Source of the DNA: Pseudoduganella aquatica | GTDB taxonomy: Bacteria > Pseudomonadota > Gammaproteobacteria > Burkholderiales > Burkholderiaceae_D | DNA: 58,822 nt | Assembly (NCBI RefSeq): GCF_009857595.1 | Contig: NZ_WWCU01000039.1 | Span: 1 to 58,822, forward strand | Reading direction: 5' to 3' | Part shown: in pieces, positions 7,216 to 14,589 of the stretch | How positions within the stretch are numbered: position 1 is the stretch's first letter | Layout: every line of letters begins with the position of its first letter | The notes under the pieces: generated by a model | Database searches by the model: none | Told to the model about the DNA's origin: nothing | The model's input: only the letters and a program-made list of their open reading frames with translations | Made by a program: the position numbers and the translations under genes

Positions 7216-7653
7216 TTATTTGCGGACCGAGTCCACGCCCTTGTTGGCCAGCTGGTCGGCCCGCTCGTTGCCCGGATGGCCGTTGTGGCCGCGCACCCAG
7301 CGCCAGTCCACCTTGTGCACGGACTGCGCCTGGTCCAGCGCCTGCCACAGGTCGGCGTTCTTGACCGGTTCCTTGGCCGAGGTCATCCAGTTGCGCTTTT
7401 TCCAGCCGTGTATCCACTCGCTGATACCTTTTTGCACGTACTGGCTGTCGGTGTGCAGCACCACGTCGCAGGGGCGCTTGAGCGCGTTCAGCGATTCGAT
7501 CACGGCGCGCAATTCCATGCGGTTATTGGTCGTATTCAGTTCGCCGCCAAACATTTCCTTCTCGGCGCCGTCGGCGCGCAGCCACGCCCCCCAGCCACCT
7601 GTGCCGGGATTGCCCTTGCATGCGCCGTCGGTAAAAATCTCAACCTTATCCAT
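7216..7653 (-). CDS. rnhA: Ribonuclease HI
   Basis: A 145-aa RNase HI that cleaves the RNA strand of RNA:DNA hybrids. The four catalytic carboxylates are visible: Asp in VEIFTDGACKGNPG, Glu in RMELRAVIESL, Asp in VVLHTDSQYV and Asp in NERADQLANKG. The WRWVRGHNGHPGNERAD segment with its flexible-loop His is typical. Its start overlaps the end of the upstream methyltransferase gene by 8 bases, implying translational coupling. dnaQ follows 78 bases downstream on the same strand. Confidence 0.96.
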   Translation of the reverse strand: MDKVEIFTDGACKGNPGTGGWGAWLRADGAEKEMFGGELNTTNNRMELRAVIESLNALKRPCDVVLHTDSQYVQKGISEWIHGWKKRNWMTSAKEPVKNADLWQALDQAQSVHKVDWRWVRGHNGHPGNERADQLANKGVDSVRK

Positions 7654-8434
7654 CCTGCTGTTCCCGCCTTTTGTTCGTTGCCGGCACGCCCGCCGGGGCG
7701 GTGGCCGTTTTTTTGGTCCATGCCGGACCGATCAGGTGCATGCCTTTAACGCGCTTGACCGCCTGCACCATGTACACCGCGCCCAGATACGGCCACGAGC
7801 GCGACCCCACCTTGTCCATGAAGGCGTAGCGCTGCAGCCATTTTTCGGTGCGGCAAGCGGGCGCGTAGCAGCCAAAATGGCTTTGCGTGGCGCCCAGATT
7901 CAATAATTTTAACCAGTCTTTCAGGCGCAGCATAGAGATGAATTCGCCATCGCGCGGCAGGAAATGGTTGCCGGTGATGCGCGCCGTCACTTGCCGCAAG
8001 CCCCACAAGCTGGCAGGATTGAAGCCGCAGATGATGAGCTGGCCTTCCGGCCGCAGCACCCGCTCCACTTCGCGCAGCACCTGGTGCGGTTCGGCGGCGA
8101 ACTCCAGCACGTGCGGCAGCACCACCAGGTCCAGGCTTTGCGAGGCGAACGGCAGCTCGGCGTAGTCCAGCGTGACGGCCACCTGGCGCAGCTCGCTGCC
8201 GTCGGCCATGCGCAGCGGACGCGGGCGGGTATCGGCCAGCCATTTGCGCGGCATGCGGTTGGCGGCCAAGGCGTCGATTTGCGGCAGGCCGATCTGCACG
8301 GCGTTGAAGCCGAAGATGTCTGCCGTGAGCTCATCAAGGCGCGCCTGCTCCCAGGCGCGCACGTAGGCGCCCGGCGGCGTTTGCAGCCAGCCGTCCAGCG
8401 CTATAATGGATTTTTCGGATGCCGCGCTATCCAT
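7646..8434 (-). CDS. Class I SAM-dependent methyltransferase, YafS-like
   Basis: A 262-aa protein with a Methyltransf_11-type core. The N-terminus contains LQTPPGAYVRAWEQARLDEL, typical of the YafS group. The motif-I region is shortened (LQIGLPQIDAL), the second acidic strand is DYAELPFASQSLDLVVLPHVLEF, and HQVLREVERVLRPEGQLIICGFNP is the post-II/III signature. Substrate is unknown. Position between gloB and rnhA matches yafS in Escherichia coli. It is divergent from gloB, and the gloB promoter lies inside its 5' end. Confidence 0.85.
   Translation of the reverse strand: MDSAASEKSIIALDGWLQTPPGAYVRAWEQARLDELTADIFGFNAVQIGLPQIDALAANRMPRKWLADTRPRPLRMADGSELRQVAVTLDYAELPFASQSLDLVVLPHVLEFAAEPHQVLREVERVLRPEGQLIICGFNPASLWGLRQVTARITGNHFLPRDGEFISMLRLKDWLKLLNLGATQSHFGCYAPACRTEKWLQRYAFMDKVGSRSWPYLGAVYMVQAVKRVKGMHLIGPAWTKKTATAPAGVPATNKRREQQDG
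8381..8407 (+). promoter_or_regulatory. Likely sigma-70 promoter of gloB
   Basis: A perfect TATAAT at 8402-8407 is preceded by TTGCAG at 8381-8386 (15-base spacer; TTTGCA one base earlier gives 16). Transcription would start near 8414, about 35 bases before the gloB ATG. The promoter lies inside the divergent methyltransferase coding sequence. Confidence 0.55.
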
Positions 8435-8448
8435 GCCGCTCTTTCCCT

Positions 8449-9240
8449 ATGACTACTGCCCGCAAGCTTGCCGTCCTCACCGTTCCCGCCTTCAATGACA
8501 ATTATCTGTGGTTAATCCATGACGGCGTCCACGCCGCCGTGGTGGACCCCGGCGATGCGCAACCCATCCTGGCCGCACTCAAGGCGCACGGACTGGCGCT
8601 TACCGCCATTCTACTCACCCATCACCATGCTGACCACACGGGCGGCGTCCCCGCATTATTGCAGCATTACGCCGTGCCCGTGTTCGGGCCGCGCAATGAC
8701 GGCATCGCCGCTGTGACCCAGCCGCTGGCCGAGGGCGACACGGTGGCTGTGCCGGGGCTGGATTTGCAGCTGTCCGTGCTGGAAGTGCCGGGGCACACGC
8801 TGGGCCACATCGCCTATGTACGCTCCGGCGACGAGCCCTGGCTGTTCTGCGGCGACACCTTGTTCGCGGGCGGCTGCGGCCGCCTGTTCGAGGGCACGCC
8901 GGCGCAGATGGTGGACTCGCTGAACAAGCTGGCCGCCCTGCCCGCAGCCACCAAGGTGTTTTGCGCGCATGAATACACTTTGTCGAACCTGCGCTTTGCC
9001 AGCGCGGTGGAGCCGGGCAACACGGCGCTGCAGGCGCGCGTGGAGGCGGACACGGCCAAGCGCGAGCAAGGCGTGCCCACCGTGCCCAGCACCGTGGGCA
9101 TGGAGCGCGAAACCAATCCCTTCCTGCGGTATGCCGAGCCGCAGATTGCAGCTCAACTGGTGGCGGCGGGGAAATTGCAAGGCGGCGAAGCGCCGGTGGC
9201 CGTGTTCGCGGCTCTGCGGCAGTGGAAAAACTCTTTCTAA
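8449..9240 (+). CDS. gloB: Hydroxyacylglutathione hydrolase (glyoxalase II)
   Basis: A 263-aa metallo-beta-lactamase-fold enzyme that hydrolyses S-lactoylglutathione to lactate and glutathione in methylglyoxal detoxification. It has THHHADHTGG (THxHxDH metal motif), VPGHTLGHIAY, FCGDTLFAGGCGRLFEGTPAQM and FCAHEYTLSNLRFA, then the C-terminal HAGH domain with the RxxNPFLR-type ETNPFLRY. I chose the ATG at 8449, which starts at ARKLAVLTVPAFNDNY; an in-frame ATG at 8419 would overlap the divergent methyltransferase start. It is followed after 10 bases by a DSBA-fold isomerase gene, likely co-transcribed. Confidence 0.95.
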   Translation: MTTARKLAVLTVPAFNDNYLWLIHDGVHAAVVDPGDAQPILAALKAHGLALTAILLTHHHADHTGGVPALLQHYAVPVFGPRNDGIAAVTQPLAEGDTVAVPGLDLQLSVLEVPGHTLGHIAYVRSGDEPWLFCGDTLFAGGCGRLFEGTPAQMVDSLNKLAALPAATKVFCAHEYTLSNLRFASAVEPGNTALQARVEADTAKREQGVPTVPSTVGMERETNPFLRYAEPQIAAQLVAAGKLQGGEAPVAVFAALRQWKNSF

Positions 9241-9250
9241 GCGAGGCAGG

Positions 9251-9901
9251 ATGAAGCACGTCACATGCTATTTCGACCCCATCAGCCCGTTCGCGTGGCT
9301 GGCCACCAAGGAAATCGGCCGCATTGAAGCGGCGGGATGCACGGTGGAGTTCGTGCCGGTGCTATTTGCGGCCATGCTCAATGCGCACGGGCAGAAAGGC
9401 CCGGCCGAGATTCCGGCCAAGCGCGTACACACCTTCCGCGATGTGATGCGGCTGGCGGCGGCCAAGGGCTTGCCTTTCGTGGGGCCGCCGGGGCATCCCT
9501 TCAATCCGTTGCCGGCCTTGCGCATCAGTACCGCGATTGGCGATGCGGCGGCGCGCAAGCGTTTTGTGCTGGCCATGTATGCGGCCTGCTGGGAGCGCGG
9601 GGCCGATGTGTCGGATATGGCGGTGCTGGCCGGGCTGGCCGACGGGTGCGGCCTGGATGGGGACGCGCTGGCGCAGGCTGCGGTGTCGCCGGAGGTGAAG
9701 CAGGCGCTGGCGGCTGCGACTGAACAGGCGATTGCGGCGGGCGTGTTTGGCGTGCCGACGTTTGCGTTTGAGGGGGAGTTTTTCTGGGGTGCGGACCGGA
9801 TTGATTCGCTGCTGTGGCGCCTGGCGGGCAACCATATTGACGAAGTTGCGCTGCAGGCGTTTTTGGATAGGCCGGCGCTGGCGCAGCGCAGGGCTGCTTG
9901 A
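9251..9901 (+). CDS. 2-hydroxychromene-2-carboxylate isomerase-like DSBA-family protein
   Basis: A 216-aa thioredoxin-fold protein of the HCCA isomerase / kappa-GST group. It opens with a strand ending in YFDPISPFAW, in which the Ser replaces the thioredoxin active Cys, as in HCCA isomerases. GVFGVPTFAFEGEFFWGADR near the C-terminus is the glutathione-site cis-Pro motif. The known HCCA isomerase works in naphthalene degradation, but no such pathway is nearby, so the real substrate is unknown; a glutathione-linked role would fit its position after gloB. The ATG at 9251 has GAGGCAGG upstream. Confidence 0.85.
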   Translation: MKHVTCYFDPISPFAWLATKEIGRIEAAGCTVEFVPVLFAAMLNAHGQKGPAEIPAKRVHTFRDVMRLAAAKGLPFVGPPGHPFNPLPALRISTAIGDAAARKRFVLAMYAACWERGADVSDMAVLAGLADGCGLDGDALAQAAVSPEVKQALAAATEQAIAAGVFGVPTFAFEGEFFWGADRIDSLLWRLAGNHIDEVALQAFLDRPALAQRRAA

Positions 9902-9918
9902 CGCTAGCAGCCTGCATT

Positions 9919-10018
9919 GGCGGGTTACGCTGCGCTAACCCGCCCCCCGCAATTGCACGATGCACGATGCACGAATGATGCGTAGGGCGGATTAGCGGTG
10001 GAGCCGCGTAACCCGCCA
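9919..10018. repeat. Paired intergenic repeat (GGCGGGTTACG / CGTAGGGCGG), copy 1
   Basis: The first arm is ggcgggttacgctgcgctaacccgcc and the second is cgtagggcggattagcggtggagccgcgtaacccgcc. Each arm is itself an inverted repeat, and the two are in opposite orientation around a short spacer that holds repeats of GATGCAC. It lies between the convergent isomerase and aceB genes, ending 7 bases from the aceB stop. The same architecture recurs at 23444, 40068, 47486 and 57213, as in REP/BIME elements. Confidence 0.85.
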
Positions 10019-10024
10019 GCTCGC

Positions 10025-11623
10025 TTAGATTTCTTCGTACAGCGGCAAGGTCAGGAACTCTGCAAACGCGGTGGACGTCGACATCTCTTCAAAGATCTCG
10101 GCGGCGCGCTCGTAGTTCATGCTGCTGCCGTCCGGCGCCGACGCCTTCACCTTCGGCAGTTCCTCGGTAATCATCGCGCGCACCATCTCGGCGGTCACTT
10201 TGCGGCCGTCTTCCAGCGTGCCCTTGGACGAACGGATCCATTGCCACACTTGTGAACGGCTGATCTCGGCGGTGGCCGCATCTTCCATCAGGTTGTGGAT
10301 AGGCACGCAGCCATTGCCGCCCAGCCAGCTGCCCAGGTAGTGGATGCCCACGTTGATGTTGTAGCGCAGGCCCGCTTCGGTGATCGGCGCTTCCGGCTGG
10401 AAGTTCAACAGGTCGGCGGCAGTCACTTCCACGTCGGGACGCAGCTTGCCAATCTGGTTAGGCGCGTCGCCCAGCACTTTCTTGAACTCGCCCATGGCCA
10501 GGTCCACCAGGCCAGGGTGCGCCACCCAGCCGCCGTCGTAGCCGTCGGTCGCGTCGCGCGCCTTGTCATTGCGCACGCCGCCCATGGCCACGTCGTTCTT
10601 TTCCGGATCGTTCTTGATCGGGATCAACGCGGCCATGCCGCCAATGGCCGGCGCGTTGCGCTTGTGGCAGGTCTTCAGCAGCAGCAGCGCGTAGGAGCGC
10701 ATGAACGGCGCCGTCATGGTCACTTTGGCGCGGTCCGCCAGGCAGAAGTCCTTGTCCAGCTTGAATTTCTTGATGCAGGAGAAGATGTAGTCCCAGCGGC
10801 CGGCGTTCAGGCCCGAGCTGTGCTCGCGCAGTTCGTACAGGATCTCGTCCATTTCAAACGCGGCCAGGATGGTTTCGATCAGCACCGTGGCCTTGATGGT
10901 GCCTTGCGGCAGGCCCAGTTCGTTCTGCGTCATCACGAAGATGTCGTTCCACAGGCGCGCTTCCAGGTGCGATTCCATCTTCGGCAGGTAGAAGTACGGA
11001 CCGGCGCCGCGCGCCAGCTGCTCCTTGGCGTTGTGGATCATGAACAGCGCGAAATCGAAAATGCCGCCCGAGATGCGCTTGCCGTCCACCAGCACGTGCT
11101 TTTCATCCAGGTGCCAGCCGCGCGGACGCACCACCAAGGTGGCGGTCTTGTCGTTCAGCTTGTACGATTTGCCGTTCTGCTCCAGCGAGATGGTCCGGCG
11201 CACCGCGTCCATCATATTGACCTGGCCGCTGATCTGGTTGTCCCAGTTCGGCGTGTTCGAGTCTTCGAAGTCGGTCATATAGCTGTCGGCGCCGGAGTTC
11301 AGCGCGTTGATGACCATCTTGCGCTCCACCGGCCCGGTGATTTCCACGCGGCGGCATTCCAGCGCTTTCGGAATCGGCGCAATGGTCCAGTCGCCGGCGC
11401 GGATGTGCGCGGTTTCCTTCAGGAAGTCCGGACGCTCGCCTTCATCCAGGCGCTTGGCACGCGCCACGCGGATCGCCAGCAGTTCCTGGCGGCGCGGCTC
11501 GAACTCGCGCGACAGCTTGGCCACCAGGGCCAGCGCAGCGGGAGTCAGTACGGTTTCGTAGCCGGGCTTGATGGCGCCGGTAATTTCCATGCCTGCTGGC
11601 AGAGTGAGGGTGGCTTGCGTCAT
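10025..11623 (-). CDS. aceB: Malate synthase A
   Basis: A 532-aa malate synthase that condenses glyoxylate and acetyl-CoA to malate in the glyoxylate shunt. Family signatures are DFEDSNTPNWDNQISGQ, RPRGWHLDEKHV, YLPKMESHLEARLWND, GTIKATVLIETI, GRWDYIFSCIKK and PEAPITEAGL. The length is typical of isoform A. The partner isocitrate lyase is not in this window. A LysR regulator gene is divergent across a 162-base intergenic region, a common arrangement for a specific regulator, although control is not shown by the sequence. Confidence 0.97.
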   Translation of the reverse strand: MTQATLTLPAGMEITGAIKPGYETVLTPAALALVAKLSREFEPRRQELLAIRVARAKRLDEGERPDFLKETAHIRAGDWTIAPIPKALECRRVEITGPVERKMVINALNSGADSYMTDFEDSNTPNWDNQISGQVNMMDAVRRTISLEQNGKSYKLNDKTATLVVRPRGWHLDEKHVLVDGKRISGGIFDFALFMIHNAKEQLARGAGPYFYLPKMESHLEARLWNDIFVMTQNELGLPQGTIKATVLIETILAAFEMDEILYELREHSSGLNAGRWDYIFSCIKKFKLDKDFCLADRAKVTMTAPFMRSYALLLLKTCHKRNAPAIGGMAALIPIKNDPEKNDVAMGGVRNDKARDATDGYDGGWVAHPGLVDLAMGEFKKVLGDAPNQIGKLRPDVEVTAADLLNFQPEAPITEAGLRYNINVGIHYLGSWLGGNGCVPIHNLMEDAATAEISRSQVWQWIRSSKGTLEDGRKVTAEMVRAMITEELPKVKASAPDGSSMNYERAAEIFEEMSTSTAFAEFLTLPLYEEI

Positions 11624-11785
11624 GAGATCTCCGATGGTGGTAGGTGTGAATGCCTCAGTATAGGCGCTAGGCGTCTTGCTGTTTTTTCCAGTATATTCAC
11701 TAAATAGTTATGCAAACAAGACTAAAAATCACTTCATCTATGCGTTTTTTGCACAAGTGAAGAAAAAACAGAGGCTGGAACATCG

Positions 11786-12712
11786 ATGGGACAATTCAGG
11801 CAGATCTCCACTTTTGTGGACGTGGTGGCCAAGGGCAGCTTGTCGGCCGCAGCGCGCGCGGAAGGCATAGCGCCCGCCGTTATTGGGCGCAGGCTGGATG
11901 CGCTGGAACAAAGGCTGGGTGTGAAACTGCTGCAGCGCACCACCCGCAAGCTGGCGCTGACCAATGAAGGCGCGGCGTTTCTGGAGGACTGCCAGCGCAT
12001 CCTCACCGAGCTGGAAGATGCCGAAGCGGCGGTGGCGGAACGCAGCGCGCGCGCAACAGGTCACTTGCTGGTGTCCGCGCCGGCCGGGTTTGGGCGGCAG
12101 CACGTGGCGCCGCTGCTGCCCTCCTTCCTGTCCGAACACCGCGACGTGCGCGCCACGCTGAACCTGAACGACCGGGTGGTGGACATTATCGGCGAAGGGG
12201 TGGATGTGGCGATCCGCATCGCCTCGTTGTCGGATTCCAGCCTGGTGGGCGTGAAGCTCGCCGACAACCAGCGCGTGCTGGTGGCAACGCCTACCTATCT
12301 GAAGCGGCACGGCACGCCGCGCTCGCTGGACGACCTTAACAAGCACAACTGCCTCGCCATCAGCAGCGACGGTTCGCAGCGCGGCTGGACGTTCCGGCAC
12401 GAGGGCAAGATCGTTACGCTGAAAGTGAGCGGAAATATGGGCTGCAACGACGGCGCGGTGCTGCACGACTGGGTGCTGGCCGGCAGAGGGCTGGCGTGGC
12501 GTTCGATGTGGGAGGTGGGCGGCGATATCGAGGCCGGACGGCTGCGCACCGTGCTTGACGAGTATGCGGCGCCGGGGAATGATATTTATGCGGTGTTCGC
12601 GCAGCGCAACCATCTGCCGCTGCGGATCAGGGCCTTCGTGGACTTCCTGCGCCGTACCTACGCGCAGCCTGGTTACTGGCGCAACGGCAGGGGTCTGACC
12701 CCAGGGGTCTGA
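11786..12712 (+). CDS. LysR-family transcriptional regulator next to aceB
   Basis: A 308-aa LysR protein with an N-terminal winged helix (MGQFRQISTFVDVVAKGSLSAAARA through LGVKLLQRTTRKLALTNEG) and a substrate-binding domain (LLVSAPAGFGRQHVAPLLPSF, VDVAIRIASLSDSSLVGVKLADN), nearest to the PA0477/DsdC-PgrR type. It is divergent from aceB and may sense a C2 or related metabolite, but the ligand cannot be told. The last codons (GRGLTPGV) and the stop are contributed by a GGGGTCTGACCCC repeat, so the original C-terminus was probably replaced by repeat insertion. Confidence 0.9.
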   Translation: MGQFRQISTFVDVVAKGSLSAAARAEGIAPAVIGRRLDALEQRLGVKLLQRTTRKLALTNEGAAFLEDCQRILTELEDAEAAVAERSARATGHLLVSAPAGFGRQHVAPLLPSFLSEHRDVRATLNLNDRVVDIIGEGVDVAIRIASLSDSSLVGVKLADNQRVLVATPTYLKRHGTPRSLDDLNKHNCLAISSDGSQRGWTFRHEGKIVTLKVSGNMGCNDGAVLHDWVLAGRGLAWRSMWEVGGDIEAGRLRTVLDEYAAPGNDIYAVFAQRNHLPLRIRAFVDFLRRTYAQPGYWRNGRGLTPGV

Positions 12713-12716
12713 CCCC
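12690..12716. repeat. Tandem GGGGTCTGACCCC palindrome
   Basis: Two copies of the 13-base near-palindrome GGGGTCTGACCCC lie one base apart. The LysR stop codon TGA at 12710-12712 is inside the second copy. A related, imperfect pair lies at 19787-19813. Confidence 0.85.
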
Positions 12717-12739
12717 AGAAGCCACCAAACGTACAGACG

Positions 12740-12768
12740 AAAAAAAATCCTCGGAAACCGAGGATTTC
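12740..12768 (-). terminator. Terminator of cspA
   Basis: On the minus strand AAATCCTCGG-TTT-CCGAGGATT is followed by a run of T residues. It lies 24 bases after the cspA stop codon. The plus strand also has a short T stretch, so weak two-way action for the convergent LysR gene is possible. Confidence 0.85.
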
Positions 12769-12791
12769 TTCATCTCGTAAGATTCAGCGTA

Positions 12792-12995
12792 TTACAGTGG
12801 CTGAATGTTCGAAGCTTGCTTGCCTTTAGGGCCGGCGGTTACTTCAAACGAAACGCGCTGGTTCTCTTGCAGCGATTTGAAGCCAGCCGATTGGATAGCC
12901 GAGAAGTGAGCGAACAGATCTTCGCCGCCTTCGTCAGGGGTAATGAAGCCAAAACCCTTCGAATCATTGAACCATTTTACGATACCAGTTGCCAT
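12792..12995 (-). CDS. CspA-family cold shock protein
   Basis: A 67-aa OB-fold single-strand nucleic acid binding protein. RNP1 is KGFGFITP and RNP2 is DLFAHFSAI, flanked by GIVKWFNDS at the start and GPKGKQASNI at the end. It acts as an RNA chaperone. It is monocistronic, with a long leader and its own terminator. Several paralogues are usual in this group, so a specific csp letter cannot be assigned. Confidence 0.96.
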   Translation of the reverse strand: MATGIVKWFNDSKGFGFITPDEGGEDLFAHFSAIQSAGFKSLQENQRVSFEVTAGPKGKQASNIQPL

Positions 12996-13128
12996 TACAA
13001 TTCCTATTTCAGTTAAGTTGGGCTTGCGCCCGTGATATCGTTTGAAGCAAGTAAGAAATGACAGACAAACTGCACTACTCTTGAATCTAACGATCCCGCA
13101 TTATACCGAATAAAACGAAAAAATCTCG
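12996..13128 (-). promoter_or_regulatory. Long leader and promoter of the cold shock gene
   Basis: A perfect TATAAT (minus strand, 13105 to 13100) lies about 105 bases before the ATG, so the transcript would carry a leader near 95 nt. Long structured leaders are a known means of cold-dependent translation in csp genes. The -35 region is poor. No classical cold-box could be confirmed by eye. Confidence 0.45.
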
Positions 13129-13283
13129 TTTTCACGAAAATAAATGCAAGGATGTGACTTCGGTGGTGTAGCCATCTAGCCAGATCTCCCCGAGCACAAA
13201 TTCGCGCGGCATAAGTGTCACTATAGACAAGATCCGGAGATCGCGCTTGAGGAAAATCAAACGAGCGCGAAGAAACTTCGGTT

Positions 13284-13646
13284 TCAGGCCTCGAAAACCG
13301 GCGCTTTAGGATCTCGCGCCGCCCAGGCCAGGTAGCGCTCGACTTGCGCCGCCAGCGCCGCCCAGCCGGTCAGCTCGTCAGGACGTTTCCCCAGCAACGG
13401 CAAGAGCTCCTGCTCCAAGCGGCGCGCTTCGGCGCCAAACGCGGCGTAGCCGAATGTCGCCGCCGAGCCCGCTACACCGTGCAGCAAAGCGTGCAGTTTT
13501 TCCAGCGCGGCGGCATCCGCGTCGGCGTTGCGGCAAAGAGACAAGGCAGCATTAATCGCTTGCAGCGTGGCGGGTATGCCCGCAGCGTACTTGTCGCCCA
13601 GCGCGGCCAGCCGCGCACGGAAGTTCGGATCCACCAGGGTCGCCAC
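13284..13646 (-). CDS. Stand-alone Hpt (histidine phosphotransfer) domain protein
   Basis: A 120-aa all-helical protein. LLHGVAGSAATFG at about residues 54-66 fits the Hpt signature HxxKGxSxxxG with His56 as the phospho-acceptor, but Ala59 replaces the usual Lys. Hpt proteins shuttle phosphate between hybrid kinases and response regulators. No kinase or receiver gene adjoins it. It follows upp by 17 bases on the same strand, so the two are probably co-transcribed, an association with no obvious functional logic. Confidence 0.75.
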   Translation of the reverse strand: MATLVDPNFRARLAALGDKYAAGIPATLQAINAALSLCRNADADAAALEKLHALLHGVAGSAATFGYAAFGAEARRLEQELLPLLGKRPDELTGWAALAAQVERYLAWAARDPKAPVFEA

Positions 13647-13663
13647 GCTCTGCCCTCTCCTTC

Positions 13664-14314
13664 TTACTTGGTGCCGAAGATGCGGTCGCCCGCATCGCCC
13701 AGGCCGGGCACGATGTAGGCGTGCTCGTTCAGGTGGCTGTCCAGCGAGGCGCAGTAGATCTTCACGCCGGGATGGGCCTTCTGGAACACTTCAACGCCTT
13801 CGGGCGCGGCCACCAGGGCCAGGAAGATAATCTGCTCGTCCGACACGCCGCGCTTTTTCAGCACGTCCACCGCGTGCACGGCGGAATTGCCGGTGGCAAC
13901 CATCGGGTCGCACAGGATGAAAGTACGCTCGACCAGGTCCGGCAGGCGCACCAGGTATTCCACAGGCTGGTGGGTGTCCGGATCGCGGAACACGCCGATG
14001 TGGCCGACGCGGGCCGATGGAACCAGGCTCAGCAGGCCATCGCTCATGCCGATGCCGGCGCGCAGGATGGGGACAATGGCCAGCTTGCGGCCGGCGATAA
14101 CGGGCGCAGCTATGGTCATCAGCGGGGTTTCGATCTCGCGGGTGCCCAGCGGCAGGTCGCGGGTGATCTCGTAGCCCATCAGCAGGGTGATCTCTTTCAG
14201 CAGCTCGCGGAAGGTGCGGGTAGAGGTCGCCTTGTCGCGCATATGGCTCAGCTTGTGCTGGATCAGCGGATGGTCGGTGATGAACAAATTGGGGAAGCGC
14301 GGGTCTTGTTTCAT
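13664..14314 (-). CDS. upp: Uracil phosphoribosyltransferase
   Basis: A 216-aa enzyme of pyrimidine salvage converting uracil and PRPP to UMP. It shows the N-terminal HPLIQHKLSHMRD, the VPILRAGIGMSDG substrate region, the PRPP loop FILCDPMVATGNSAVHAVD, and the C-terminal SLDSHLNEHAYIVPGLGDAGDRIFGTK that binds uracil. Length and motifs are standard. The upstream gap to the divergent c-di-GMP gene (14315-14589) is AT-rich and probably holds both promoters. Confidence 0.97.
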   Translation of the reverse strand: MKQDPRFPNLFITDHPLIQHKLSHMRDKATSTRTFRELLKEITLLMGYEITRDLPLGTREIETPLMTIAAPVIAGRKLAIVPILRAGIGMSDGLLSLVPSARVGHIGVFRDPDTHQPVEYLVRLPDLVERTFILCDPMVATGNSAVHAVDVLKKRGVSDEQIIFLALVAAPEGVEVFQKAHPGVKIYCASLDSHLNEHAYIVPGLGDAGDRIFGTK

Positions 14315-14589
14315 GGGGTGCTCATATCTAATCAGTTATAGGCCGCATTATCCCAGCCATCCGGCCCCGGTGGAAAGCTTTTGGACAAAATATTCCAGCC
14401 CCCGCCGGATGCCCGTTTTTGCGGCAACTTTGCCCATCTGCTACTCTGTAAAAGGGCTTTTTCGAGCCGCCCCAGGGCTTTTTTGCAAAACATGCATAGA
14501 TGTTGTCATTTTTCATGTTTTTCGCGCGCCAACAGTGATACATTTCGTTTTGGTTTTGCAACAATAGTTCTGAAAGATAGACTGACACA

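Noticed and set aside
8615..9264. Long minus-strand frames opposite gloB
   Set aside because: They are low-complexity antisense frames of a clearly conserved gene, a common effect of high GC content. The same applies to long antisense frames opposite aceB, lysS, ppnN, the POT transporter, PBP1A and the kinase.
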